DNA of 64,000 nt from Arthrobacter sp. B2a2-09 (GCF_027587375.1 NZ_JAMXIC010000001.1:186001-250000); one strand, 5' to 3'. Positions 1 to 7,450 are shown, counted from the first letter of the stretch. Translations and numbers: made by a program. Notes: a model not told the origin generated them from the sequence alone.

Positions 1-590
1 ATCCCTTTGCGGACGGCGTTTTGGTCGTCCCAGAGGAAAATGTTCTTGACCAGCTGCTGGGGGATGGTGGAACCGCTGGGGTCGGGCTTTCCCTGGAAAT
101 ATGCCTGTGCCCTCGCCTGGAGGTCTCCGACGTCGAAGGCCCCGCTGCGTGTGCCGAGCTGTTCGTCTTCATGGGCGATGGTCGCAGCCAGCAAGTGCCG
201 GCTCATGTGGTTGATCGAGACGAACTGGTAGACGTTGGGCTCGCCCGCCTCCAGCATGTACGCGGTGCGGGGCGGGGTCACGCCCATGCTGAACATGAAG
301 GCGATGATCTGGATCAGAACCAACGGAGCGATCAGGGCCAGGAGGAGCTTGCGGCGCCACTTCCGTTTGGATCGCTTGGCCTTCTTGCCGTCTGAGGGAA
401 CCGGCGGCTGGGCCTGATCCGGCTTTGTCGCATACGGCTTCACATGCTCAGGCACAGGTCCCTGTGGTTCCAAGGGGACAGGCACTGGGTAGCTGATGAC
501 TTTCGCCCGCGCGGGCTCAGTGCGCCACGTTGAATGGCGCCTCCCCGGCTGTGGAAGCCTAGGCGAGGTCGGTGGTGTTGGAGTGTCCAT
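1..590 (-). CDS. Monofunctional peptidoglycan glycosyltransferase (GT51), C-terminus outside window
   Basis: Translating the minus strand from ATG at 590 gives an open frame to the window edge. About 70 cytoplasmic, Pro-rich residues end in a basic stretch (KKAKRSKRKWRRK), followed by one membrane segment (LLLALIAPLVLIQIIAF) and an extracytoplasmic part. That part contains AATIAHEDEQ and GSTIPQQLVKNIFLWDDQ, which match the catalytic Glu region and the GGSTITQQLVKNL motif of family 51 glycosyltransferases. Members polymerise lipid II into glycan strands at the outer face of the membrane. A monofunctional MtgA-type enzyme is likelier than a class A PBP, but the missing C-terminus leaves this open. 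No strong ribosome binding site is seen, so the start is provisional. A short hairpin (ACCCC-TGCAA-GGGGT, 623-637) lies in the leader. Confidence 0.8.
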   Translation of the reverse strand, partial: MDTPTPPTSPRLPQPGRRHSTWRTEPARAKVISYPVPVPLEPQGPVPEHVKPYATKPDQAQPPVPSDGKKAKRSKRKWRRKLLLALIAPLVLIQIIAFMFSMGVTPPRTAYMLEAGEPNVYQFVSINHMSRHLLAATIAHEDEQLGTRSGAFDVGDLQARAQAYFQGKPDPSGSTIPQQLVKNIFLWDDQNAVRKG

Positions 591-832
591 CGGTCTGCTT
601 TCGGTTCTCGTCCCGTGCGATCACCCCTGCAAGGGGTAGAGGATGGCACGAAAGTCTACCGGGCCTTGCTGGTTGTTCAGTTCAGCCAGCTACGTGAAGG
701 GTTCCATCGTGATCGGGGGAGATGACGGCTGGCTATTTCTTGAGCGGGGCCTTGCCTGTCAGTAAGCATGCTGATTAACTCAGAGGCGGAGCGCCGGACT
801 GGCGCTGCCTTCGCTTGCAAAGGAGATGCGCA

Positions 833-1099
833 ATGGGAATTATCGCTTTTCTTCTGCTCGGCCTGATTGCGGGCGCCATCGCAAAGGCCATTATTCCTGG
901 AAGGCAAGGCGGCGGCTTGCTGCTTACTCTTCTTCTGGGAGTTGTCGGGGCGTTTCTTGGTGGTTGGATCGGTTCCCTCGTCTTCGGCGGCGGATTAGGA
1001 GACTTCTTCGATCTGAGGACCTGGCTGCTGTCCATCCTGGGCGCCATCATCGTGCTGCTGATCTTCGGCCTGGTCAGAGGACGCCGAAGCAGGGTCTGA
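833..1099 (+). CDS. GlsB/YeaQ/YmgE family small membrane protein
   Basis: An 88-residue, almost wholly hydrophobic protein with three predicted membrane segments and Gly-rich turns. It begins MGIIAFLLLGLIAGAIAKAI and contains PGRQGGG and LGGWIGSLVFG, the usual signature of this stress-response or 'transglycosylase-associated' family. The start was chosen for the AAAGGAG sequence ending seven bases before ATG 833; an in-frame upstream start lacks such a site. The molecular function of the family is not established. It stands alone, just upstream of an insertion sequence that entered 13 bases after its stop codon. Confidence 0.85.
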   Translation: MGIIAFLLLGLIAGAIAKAIIPGRQGGGLLLTLLLGVVGAFLGGWIGSLVFGGGLGDFFDLRTWLLSILGAIIVLLIFGLVRGRRSRV

Positions 1100-1111
1100 G
1101 CGCTTTCGGCC

Positions 1112-1115
1112 CTAG
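1112..1115. repeat. CTAG target duplication, left side of IS5-type element
   Basis: CTAG directly abuts the left inverted repeat, and an identical CTAG follows the right repeat at 2480-2483. A short CTAG/YTAR-type duplication is known for the IS427 group of the IS5 family. Confidence 0.7.
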
Positions 1116-1131
1116 GGCGTGTTGCTAAACC
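1116..1131. repeat. Left terminal inverted repeat of IS5-type element
   Basis: GGCGTGTTGCTAAACC, an exact complement of 2464-2479. Confidence 0.85.
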
Positions 1132-1164
1132 CATTGGCCAACCAATGGAGTGTGGCGGCATGCT

Positions 1165-1464
1165 ATGTCTGTGGTGATTATCAGAAGCGGGAGTTGGGTC
1201 TACGCAGGGGAAGTTGCGATGCCGGTCGACATTGTGGGGTTGCCATACGACTTTTGGTATGAGCTGGCTCGGGTTGATGAGCAGCTCGAGCCAGATGAGA
1301 CAGCCCAAGCGCTTGGCGACGAGGGGTTGCTCTATTACGCGCGGTTTCGGCACGCCGGGGAGACAGTTGAGCGAACGTGGCCGGACTCGGCCGGCTACGA
1401 CACGATCGATGCAGCGATGCGCGACGCTGAGGCGCGCGTCGTGAGCCGGATCGTCTGGAGATAG
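1165..1464 (+). CDS. Hypothetical protein, passenger gene inside the IS5-type element
   Basis: A 99-residue acidic soluble protein starting MSVVIIRSGSWVYAGEVAMP, with no membrane segment or recognised domain. It has ordered-looking secondary structure and normal high-GC codon use, with strong G/C at third positions, which supports real coding. ATG 1165 is preferred; an in-frame GTG at 1150 would add five residues. Neither start has a strong ribosome binding site. The gene reads toward the transposase (convergent) and lies wholly between the left inverted repeat and the transposase stop, so it should move with the element. Its function is unknown, and I do not recognise the family. Confidence 0.55.
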   Translation: MSVVIIRSGSWVYAGEVAMPVDIVGLPYDFWYELARVDEQLEPDETAQALGDEGLLYYARFRHAGETVERTWPDSAGYDTIDAAMRDAEARVVSRIVWR

Positions 1465-1533
1465 CAGGCTCTCGACTTGACGACACATGGCGGTTCACCA
1501 CTTCGCTGCGCAGAGCGTCCCTGAGGTCACCGG

Positions 1534-2403
1534 CTAAGTTGTATTGCTGAAGCTGGTCTTGAGCCAGATCAGTGTTGATGCGAGATGGACGGCGGCCATG
1601 TAGTTGCGGGCGGTCTTATCGCTTCGCATGGCAATGCCTCGCCACTGCTTGAGGCGGTTGAAGCACCGTTCGACGACGTTACGGCCCTTGTAGATTCCTG
1701 GGTCGAAGGTCGGTGGGCGACCCCCGGAGGAGCCTTTCCTTCGACGGTTGGACACCTGGTCGCGTTTCTTAGGGATGGTGGCTTTGATGCGGCGCCGGGA
1801 CAGCCAGGCCCGATTGGCCCTGGAGGGGTAGCCCTTGTCTGCGAGGACCCGGTCGGGGCGGGTCCGAGGCCGTCCCCGCTCTGCGCGCGGAACCCGGATC
1901 GTGTCCATCGTCTCGGCCATCATCGTCGTGTCGTTGACGTTGCCGCCTGTGAGCACCGCGCCGAGCATCCTGCCTTTGCCGTCGGAGACCAGATGGAGCT
2001 TGCTGGTCAGGCCCCCACATGAGCGGCCGATCGCATGGTCCGGTGGTTCAGGTCCCAGAAACCTGTAATTCGACGGTGCCCCCTGTGTGGCGCGGAAGCG
2101 TAGCACCATGCTGGTGGACACGCACAATGGTGGAGTCGATCGACGCGACCCAGTCCAACTCGCCAGCGACATCGGCCCGCGACAGCACGTGCTCGTAAAC
2201 GCTCGCCCACGTGCCGTCCTTGGCCCAGCGATTGAAGTTCTTGAACACGGTGTTCCAGTTCCCGAACCGCTCGGGCATGTCACGCCACGGAGAGCCGGTA
2301 CGGAACTTCCACGCGGTGCCCTCCACCACCAGACGGCGGTCGGCCACGGGACGCCCGTTGCCCTTCCACGCAGGGAAGAAAGGGCCCAATACCGCCCAGA
2401 CAT
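1534..2403 (-). CDS. IS5-family transposase, second reading frame (catalytic C-terminal part)
   Basis: The recognisable transposase sequence begins around 2080 (GAPSNYRFLGPEPPDHAIGR) and runs to the stop at 1534. It carries the second catalytic Asp in LADKGY and the catalytic Glu in VVERCFNRLKQWRGIAMR, typical of the IS5 DDE fold (DUF4096/transposase_11). The residues upstream of about 2080 in this frame are Cys/Arg/Ser-rich and antisense-like, so they are probably not translated as such. The functional protein needs a frame change from the overlapping first frame. The last residues (FSNTT) are encoded by a degenerate internal copy of the terminal repeat. Confidence 0.8.
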   Translation of the reverse strand: MSGRYWALSSLRGRATGVPWPTAVWWWRAPRGSSVPALRGVTCPSGSGTGTPCSRTSIAGPRTARGRAFTSTCCRGPMSLASWTGSRRSTPPLCVSTSMVLRFRATQGAPSNYRFLGPEPPDHAIGRSCGGLTSKLHLVSDGKGRMLGAVLTGGNVNDTTMMAETMDTIRVPRAERGRPRTRPDRVLADKGYPSRANRAWLSRRRIKATIPKKRDQVSNRRRKGSSGGRPPTFDPGIYKGRNVVERCFNRLKQWRGIAMRSDKTARNYMAAVHLASTLIWLKTSFSNTT

Positions 2404-2476
2404 CGTCTGTGATCAGATCGCGCTTGCCCACCGCCCAAGTCAACCCCATCGAACGGAAAACTTGGTTTAGCAACAC
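2048..2476 (-). CDS. IS5-family transposase, first reading frame (N-terminal part)
   Basis: The N-terminal transposase region contains LITDDVWAVLGPFFP, the WKFRTGSPWRDMPERFG motif, and the first catalytic Asp in VASIDSTIVRVHQH. Translation probably starts at GTG 2476, inside the right inverted repeat, or at ATG 2449. The frame stops at 2048, shortly after the frame of the C-terminal half becomes recognisable. A run of five G residues on the coding strand (plus-strand C at 2079-2083) lies exactly where the two frames must join and is a plausible slippage site. The second frame is +1 relative to the first. Whether this is programmed or a mutation cannot be told from one copy. Confidence 0.8.
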   Translation of the reverse strand: MLLNQVFRSMGLTWAVGKRDLITDDVWAVLGPFFPAWKGNGRPVADRRLVVEGTAWKFRTGSPWRDMPERFGNWNTVFKNFNRWAKDGTWASVYEHVLSRADVAGELDWVASIDSTIVRVHQHGATLPRHTGGTVELQVSGT

Positions 2477-2479
2477 GCC
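2464..2479. repeat. Right terminal inverted repeat of IS5-type element
   Basis: GGTTTAGCAACACGCC, the exact complement of 1116-1131, followed by CTAG at 2480-2483. Confidence 0.85.
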
Positions 2480-2654
2480 CTAGTGGCCTGCCACGACGCC
2501 GTCGATGTCGACGGGCAGGTGCGAGGGGCCGCGCAGGAACGGGCCGGTCCCGGACGAACAAGTCGGGGTCGGTGACGTGGGCGATCGTCTCAGGCCGCTC
2601 CGCAGGTTCGCCGGGGTGTGAGTGCTGGCCACGGTCGGTCAAAGAGTCACGCAT
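2480..2654 (-). pseudogene. Degenerate small gene next to the IS insertion
   Basis: An ATG at 2654 overlaps the stop codon of the MFS gene (ATGCGTGA), as expected for a translationally coupled downstream gene. The frame reads plausibly for about 35 residues (…PETIAHVTDPDLFVRD…). The neighbouring frame then looks coding (FLRGPSHLPVDIDGVVAGH) and ends in a TAG that lies within the CTAG insertion target. A single frameshift would join the two parts into one short protein of about 57 residues ending exactly where the IS entered. This is an interpretation; the product is not recognised. Confidence 0.35.
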
Positions 2655-3825
2655 CTGGTGCCTTCATCCGCAAAGCCCCGGCGGCGGCCGCGGCTGCGAC
2701 TACCGCGGCCGCACCGAGAAGTAACGCCTCACGGTAGCCGTGACTCACGAAGGGCGTGACGATGAGTGGACCGAGAATCTGGCCGACGCTATATCCCGTT
2801 GTGAGAAGTGCGATGGCGCGTGGGAACTGCAGGTGAGAGCCGATGCCGAGGGCGAGCGTTGCGATACCCAGGAATGTCGCGCCGAACAGAAACGCGGAAA
2901 TTAGTGCCGGCACTGCGCCTGCAAATAAAGCAGGAAGAGCGATACCGATCGCCTGCGCGACAAGGGCAGCAACCAGCAGTGTCGCTCGCGAGAATCGGTA
3001 TGCGAGCCACGCCCAAAAAGCTGTCGATGGGAGGGCCGCCAAGCCGACCAGCGTCCAGGCGTCAGCGCCGATCAAGCCCGGCGCCGACTGGTCGATCGCG
3101 GCTACGAGGAACGTCCCGGCGACGATATAGCCGACTCCTTCAAGGGAATAGCTGATCAAGATGAGGACGAACCAGAGGAGTGGGCCTGGGTGCGTCGGCG
3201 TCGGGGTCACGGTTGTTGTGGAAACTGGCGGGCGGGTCGTTAGTGTCCAGCAGAGAGTGGAAAAGATCGCGGCCAGCGCCGCAGAAGCAATCCAAGCAGT
3301 GCCCCAGTTCGACAGGTCGCGGAGCAGCGAGACCAGTAATCCGGATGCTGCGATCCCCGCCCCGACTCCGCCGAAACCCCAACCGATTAGGTGGCTGCCG
3401 TACTCGTGGAGGCGGGTGAACATTGAGCTCGCAGCGATTATGAATATCAAAGCGCTGGCGACGCCCGCAACCATCCGCAGCAACAGCCAGTCCGTGACGT
3501 TGTCCGCTAGCGGCATTCTTGCCAGGGTCACGGTGAGGACTACTAGTGACGTTCGTAGTGTGAATGTCGACTCCAAAAGCCGCGGAAGGATGATTACGGC
3601 GATCGCGCCTAGCAGGTATCCGAAGTAGTTGGCGGTGGCGATCAGCCCGGCGGCCTGCTGCGACAAGTGGGCTTGGGTGATCATGAGCGGCAGAATGGGT
3701 GTGTAGGCAAAACGGCCAACGCCCATCCCGACGGCGAGGGCTGCAGCAGCTTGCCCAACGACACTCCACGGCGACGAGTTGGGGCCTTTCGTGGCCATGT
3801 GCCGAGATTTCATGGCAAGGGACAT
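2647..3825 (-). CDS. MFS transporter, YbfB/YjiJ-like
   Basis: A 392-residue integral membrane protein with about 12 predicted membrane segments. The first segment reads AALAVGMGVGRFAYTPILPLM, the characteristic opening of the YbfB/YjiJ branch of the major facilitator superfamily. Later segments contain GWGFGGVGAGIAASG and LEGVGYIVAGTFL, also typical of that branch. It is probably a drug/metabolite exporter; the substrate is unknown. It is the last intact gene of a minus-strand operon with a muconolactone isomerase-like protein, an SDR and a VOC protein, divergent from a LysR regulator. Alternative starts at 3813 and 3798 exist, and none has a clear ribosome binding site. Confidence 0.85.
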   Translation of the reverse strand: MSLAMKSRHMATKGPNSSPWSVVGQAAAALAVGMGVGRFAYTPILPLMITQAHLSQQAAGLIATANYFGYLLGAIAVIILPRLLESTFTLRTSLVVLTVTLARMPLADNVTDWLLLRMVAGVASALIFIIAASSMFTRLHEYGSHLIGWGFGGVGAGIAASGLLVSLLRDLSNWGTAWIASAALAAIFSTLCWTLTTRPPVSTTTVTPTPTHPGPLLWFVLILISYSLEGVGYIVAGTFLVAAIDQSAPGLIGADAWTLVGLAALPSTAFWAWLAYRFSRATLLVAALVAQAIGIALPALFAGAVPALISAFLFGATFLGIATLALGIGSHLQFPRAIALLTTGYSVGQILGPLIVTPFVSHGYREALLLGAAAVVAAAAAAGALRMKAPDA

Positions 3826-3865
3826 GTGGAGTACGCGCTTCTTTCGTCTGTACCCGCGATGCTGG

Positions 3866-4165
3866 TCAGGCCTTCGCCGCCACGGGATCGTTCGGGTGTG
3901 GATTTAGTGGCGTGATCTCAACAGTCATCCACACGTGCAACGGGAGCGAGGCCAGGATTTCCTTGAGATCGGCTTCCGTGTCGGCGCTCCAGAGGCCGAG
4001 AGTGCGCCACTCACCCGGCTCTGTGGGCGGCCTCCACAAGCGCAGGAGGTGGCCCATCTGCGCCAGTTCGGCAGCGCGGATAGCCTCGCGATCCTTGGTA
4101 GCGTCGACAATCGATTCTCGGGTTCCATGTGGGACGTTCGTGGTGAGGGTGGTGAGGAATTCCAT
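3866..4165 (-). CDS. Muconolactone delta-isomerase-like small protein
   Basis: A 99-residue protein with the family's GHLLRLWRPP…GEWRTLGLW core and a C-terminal LPLHVWMTVEITPLNPHPND segment, fitting the ferredoxin-like fold of muconolactone isomerases (about 95 residues). No other beta-ketoadipate genes are nearby. The context (SDR, VOC protein, exporter, LysR regulator) suggests a small detoxification or redox operon rather than the catechol pathway. The start is fixed by the conserved N-terminus MEFLTTLTTNVP. It is 40 bp from the MFS gene and 75 bp from the SDR gene. Confidence 0.8.
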   Translation of the reverse strand: MEFLTTLTTNVPHGTRESIVDATKDREAIRAAELAQMGHLLRLWRPPTEPGEWRTLGLWSADTEADLKEILASLPLHVWMTVEITPLNPHPNDPVAAKA

Positions 4166-4240
4166 GGGACTGCTTTCTTTCTAGTTGTTGAAGTGGCGCC
4201 CTCTTCGGTGATCAAAGTGAGGTAAACCGGTATTTGGGGC

Positions 4241-4951
4241 TTATCTTCCTGCACTCTGTCCACCGTCGACGTGAAGGAACTCCCCTGTCACAAAGGGTGA
4301 CTGCTCGAGATAGAGCACACCCCGCACAACATCGTCGATCGTTCCCATCCGCTTCAATGGGTGGAGGCCGGCGAGTCCCTCGTAGGTCGTGGGGTCGTGC
4401 ATCGGGGTTTGGACGATGCCGGGTGAGACCGCGTTCGCGCGGATACCTCGCGATGCGTATTCGATGGCGAGCGACTTGATCGCCGACGCGAGGCCGCCCT
4501 TGGTGAGGGAGGCGAGGACCGATGGGACTTTTGAATCGGCTACTTCTACCAGGCTCGTCGTTACATTGACGATGTGTCCGGATCCTTGCTTCAGCATCTG
4601 CATTATCGCGAGCTGGGAGACGTTGAAGAACCCTGCAAGGTTCGTATGCAGGACGCTCTCGAAGTCTTCCGCCGAATAGGACTCGAAGGGTTTGGCGACG
4701 AAGACACCGGCGTTGTTCACAAGGGTGTCGACGCGTCCGAAATGCTCGATCGCCGAGGCCACCACCTTCTCGGCAATGGCAGGTTCGGCAATATCACCGG
4801 CCACTGAGATGATCCACGGCTCCCCGGACGCTCCAATGGAGCGGGAGTTGGCCACCACCGAGTAGCCCAGGCTTCTGAACCCAGCCACCAGGCCAGCTCC
4901 TATTCCCCGCGACGCGCCGGTTATGATCGCAACTTTGGCTGATTCGGTCAT
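4241..4951 (-). CDS. SDR family oxidoreductase with altered active site
   Basis: A 236-residue short-chain dehydrogenase/reductase. The cofactor loop TGASRGIG (11-18), NNAG (79-82) and the terminal VTGEFLHVDGGQSAG are all present, so the Rossmann fold and NAD(P) binding should be intact. The catalytic Tyr is missing: aligned on Lys151 (SLTKGGL), the YxxxK position 147 is Ala, in VPSVLASLTK. This Tyr-less form recurs in a subfamily often found beside LysR regulators, so it is not a sequencing accident. It either catalyses differently or is a non-classical reductase. The substrate is unknown. It sits between the VOC and isomerase-like genes of one operon. Confidence 0.85.
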   Translation of the reverse strand: MTESAKVAIITGASRGIGAGLVAGFRSLGYSVVANSRSIGASGEPWIISVAGDIAEPAIAEKVVASAIEHFGRVDTLVNNAGVFVAKPFESYSAEDFESVLHTNLAGFFNVSQLAIMQMLKQGSGHIVNVTTSLVEVADSKVPSVLASLTKGGLASAIKSLAIEYASRGIRANAVSPGIVQTPMHDPTTYEGLAGLHPLKRMGTIDDVVRGVLYLEQSPFVTGEFLHVDGGQSAGR

Positions 4952-5008
4952 TTCACATTCCTCACCGGACGAACGATCTAATTCCGCGAGACATCCTGTT
5001 CAGTCGAG

Positions 5009-5449
5009 TTAGATGCGGCCGGGGAGGCGATCAGTGACTTCCTGGACGACCCACAGATTGCCGTCGGGGTCTTCGAAGGAGCAGAAGGACCCGTAGCTCG
5101 TGCGTTCTGGGTCGACGCCGGGCTGCCGCGCCTCAACGGGGAACGGTGGACCGTGCCAGATGTCAGTCACCTCAATTTCACGCCCGACGAGTTCGTGGTG
5201 GGCAGCTTCAATGTCGGACACGACGAGCGTGTTCACGGCTGAGCCCGGCTTGGCAGAGTTCAGACCTATGCCGAAGTCGACCGAGGTCCTCGAGCCCGGC
5301 GGGGTGAACTGGACAATGCGCAACCCCTCCATCGGGGCGGCGTCCTCGTCGAGGCGCCAACCCAGTTGCTCGTAAAACTTCTTGGATCGGTCGGGGTCCG
5401 ATACCGCGATGACCTGGACCTCGAGGTTCATCGGGATGCTTGCACTCAT
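5009..5449 (-). CDS. VOC (glyoxalase/bleomycin resistance) family protein
   Basis: A 146-residue single-subunit vicinal oxygen chelate protein. Conserved features are AVSDPDRSKKFYEQLGWRL at the N-terminus and a terminal CSFEDPDGNLWVVQEV with the metal-site Glu region. The start at 5449 (MSASIPMNLEVQV) was chosen because the upstream residues are basic and unlike the family, although the ribosome binding site is weak. It is the first gene of the minus-strand operon opposite the LysR gene. Substrate unknown. Confidence 0.8.
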   Translation of the reverse strand: MSASIPMNLEVQVIAVSDPDRSKKFYEQLGWRLDEDAAPMEGLRIVQFTPPGSRTSVDFGIGLNSAKPGSAVNTLVVSDIEAAHHELVGREIEVTDIWHGPPFPVEARQPGVDPERTSYGSFCSFEDPDGNLWVVQEVTDRLPGRI

Positions 5450-5584
5450 GGCTATCTGTCGCTTTCTGTGTTTGTTGGTTGCCGGGCGGGTGCCCTTTCT
5501 CTGAGTCAACCCGTGTGCCCGTCTGCAGTCCACGACTTGTATCCGAACACTGGTAGGCCCCGCCTCTCACCGGTCATCCCGGCT

Positions 5585-5598
5585 GTACAATCAATCTC
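5585..5598 (+). promoter_or_regulatory. Probable -10 element giving a leaderless LysR transcript
   Basis: TACAAT (5585-5590) ends eight bases before the GTG start at 5599, so transcription would begin at or next to the start codon. No Shine-Dalgarno sequence and no good -35 were found. Leaderless genes are common in actinobacteria. Confidence 0.45.
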
Positions 5599-6525
5599 GT
5601 GGAACTCCGGCAGCTCACCTACTTCGTCGCTGTCGCCGAGGAGCTGCATTTCGGTCGAGCCGCAGAGCGGTTACACATTGCCGGGCCGTCGCTCTCCCAG
5701 CAGATCATCAACCTCGAGCGCGAGCTCGGGACTCGGCTCCTCATCCGCGATCGCAGGCACGTCGAGTTGACGCCCGCCGGTAGCGAGTTCCTGACTGATG
5801 CCCGGGAGGTCTTGGCCGCCGCCGCACGAGCGTTCGACCGGGCTCGCAACGGCGACCGACAGTTGCCGCTGCGGCTGGGCTATGTCAGTTGGCTGCCCCC
5901 AGGGATCGCGACAATGCCCAACCTTCGGATCCGTATCGACGAGTGGGTCCTGCCATCCCACACTCAGGCAGCGCGGGTGGCCGAAGGCAGCCTCGACCTT
6001 GCCATCGCGTGGATTGAGAAGGCCGACGTTGCGCGGCAGAACCTGGCCGCCGAGCTTTTAAAGTACGAGCGACTGCAAGCGGTCATGCCAGGCACCCACC
6101 ACGCGACTCGTCACGACAGTGTGCCAGCAGCCGAACTCACGGTCCTCGTCGATGTTGACGAAGCGTCCTGGGACTCGTGGAACCGCTACGCGTTGGCCTT
6201 CGCGGAAGCCAGCGGGGCGTCCGTCACACACATCGACGACGGCGGCATTACCGGACCCGCATTCTTTGAGCACGTGGCCCGTTTGAGGAGGCCAGTGCTC
6301 CAGTCGCCCAAACGTCACGCGGCGCCGATGCCGCCCACCTTGACCCGCCGGCCTGTCACGTCCCCTGTACCGTTGTGGGCTTGGGATCTGCTGCACCGCG
6401 CGGATGACACGCGGCCCATGGTCACGAGCGCGACCCGAACGTTGATCGACGGTGCCTCGGCGGCCGGGTGGCGAATACCGCCTACCGAAACCCACTGGCC
6501 CCAAACCACTGGAGAGCAAGCGTGA
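5599..6525 (+). CDS. LysR family transcriptional regulator
   Basis: A 308-residue protein beginning at GTG with a classic LysR winged helix-turn-helix: MELRQLTYFVAVAEELHFGRAAERLHI, LSQQI, LERELGTRLLIRD and LTPAG within the first 60 residues. The effector-binding domain is less conserved and the C-terminus ends in a short Pro/Thr-rich tail. It is transcribed divergently from the VOC-SDR-isomerase-MFS operon, with 149 bp between, so it probably regulates that operon and itself from the shared region. The inducer is unknown. Confidence 0.88.
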   Translation: MELRQLTYFVAVAEELHFGRAAERLHIAGPSLSQQIINLERELGTRLLIRDRRHVELTPAGSEFLTDAREVLAAAARAFDRARNGDRQLPLRLGYVSWLPPGIATMPNLRIRIDEWVLPSHTQAARVAEGSLDLAIAWIEKADVARQNLAAELLKYERLQAVMPGTHHATRHDSVPAAELTVLVDVDEASWDSWNRYALAFAEASGASVTHIDDGGITGPAFFEHVARLRRPVLQSPKRHAAPMPPTLTRRPVTSPVPLWAWDLLHRADDTRPMVTSATRTLIDGASAAGWRIPPTETHWPQTTGEQA

Positions 6526-6559
6526 TGCGTTTCCGCCGAGCGGTCGACAGTTCGCACCC

Positions 6560-7450
6560 CTACGAGTGGATTTGCTCGTTGCCGAAAAGACCTGGCAGCC
6601 CGCCTGTATGGAGAAATACTGCTGTGCCTTCTGGTAGACGATCGTGGCGTGCCGCGCTGATTAAGCCGGCCATAGCACGCCCGGTATATGTCGGGTCGAG
6701 GATAATGCCTTCCATCCGAGCGGTCAGATCTATCGCTTCTCGTGCCGCCTCCGTGAGGTACTCGTATCCGGCGCCGACCTGCTCCCCATCAATGCGAAGC
6801 GCACCGCTGGCAAAACCCATCTCGTCGATGAGGCGTGCGACCGTGGCTCGCGCATCTTTGAGAGCTCCAGAGTCAACGCCAAGTACGCGCTCCGCCCCAA
6901 TCGCTGCGACGAGGCCGGCCATCGTCCCGCCCGAGCCTACTGCCACGGTGACGCTCCCCAGATCAGGTACCTGCTCAAGTAGCTCCATTCCCGCTTGCCG
7001 ATACGCCTCCGCGCTAAGTGCGTTCGTTCCGCCGAAAGGTATCCGAAACGCGTCGCGTGCGGTCGCCAATTCTGCGGCGATGCCTTCAGTGTCGGAGGTC
7101 CCGGCGAATACAAGCTCAGCGCCCAAGATTTGATCGAGCAGGAGGTTGCCAGTGAGTTTCTCCGGGCGTTCTCCTCGAAGCACGAGTATCACTTGCATTC
7201 CAAGGCGCGCTCCCGCGGCAGCCGTGAGCCGCGCGTGATTGCTTTGCTGAGCGCCAGTGGTGATGAGGACGCGTGCACCGTGGTTTACAGCGTCCGCCAT
7301 GGTGATTTCGAGCTTACGCACCTTGTTTCCACCGCCCGCAAGGCCCATCAGGTCATCGCGTTTGAAGACCAACCGGTCTCGTGGGATGCCGAGGGCCGCA
7401 GCTAGCCGGGGTACCGCTTCTACCGGTGTCGGCCGTTGAAAGAATTGCAT
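6560..7450 (-). CDS. PLP-dependent ACC deaminase/D-cysteine desulfhydrase family enzyme
   Basis: A fold-type II (tryptophan synthase beta-like) PLP enzyme of about 296 residues. KRDDLMGLAGGGNKVRKLE holds the Schiff-base lysine (NKVRK), TTGAQQSNHARL binds substrate and phosphate, and GSGGTMAGL is the phosphate-binding loop. These are the features of the ACC deaminase and D-cysteine desulfhydrase family. Which reaction applies cannot be settled by eye; D-cysteine desulfhydrase is the likelier class. The start at 7450 follows GGAAGAG; in-frame starts at 7462 and 7486 are possible. It lies 61 bp after the exporter permease on the same strand and could be the last gene of the cox transcription unit. 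Confidence 0.75.
   Translation of the reverse strand: MQFFQRPTPVEAVPRLAAALGIPRDRLVFKRDDLMGLAGGGNKVRKLEITMADAVNHGARVLITTGAQQSNHARLTAAAGARLGMQVILVLRGERPEKLTGNLLLDQILGAELVFAGTSDTEGIAAELATARDAFRIPFGGTNALSAEAYRQAGMELLEQVPDLGSVTVAVGSGGTMAGLVAAIGAERVLGVDSGALKDARATVARLIDEMGFASGALRIDGEQVGAGYEYLTEAAREAIDLTARMEGIILDPTYTGRAMAGLISAARHDRLPEGTAVFLHTGGLPGLFGNEQIHS

Larger units (their letters stand above)
1116..2479 (-). mobile_element. IS5-family (IS427-like) insertion sequence carrying an extra gene
   Basis: A 1364-bp element bounded by perfect 16-bp inverted repeats, GGCGTGTTGCTAAACC at 1116-1131 and its complement at 2464-2479, with CTAG on both flanks. It contains a two-frame DDE transposase on the minus strand (1534-2476) and, unusually, a separate plus-strand reading frame (1165-1464) between the left repeat and the transposase stop. 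A second, degenerate copy of the terminal repeat sits at 1534-1553 over the transposase stop codon: 14 of 20 bases match CTAG plus the repeat. This suggests that the ancestral left end lay there and that the present end is 418 bp further out. The intact repeats and duplication suggest a fairly recent insertion. Confidence 0.85.

Noticed and set aside
3866..4165. Evidence for a catechol (beta-ketoadipate) pathway
   Set aside because: Only the isomerase-like protein is present; no cycloisomerase, dioxygenase or enol-lactonase genes occur in the window.
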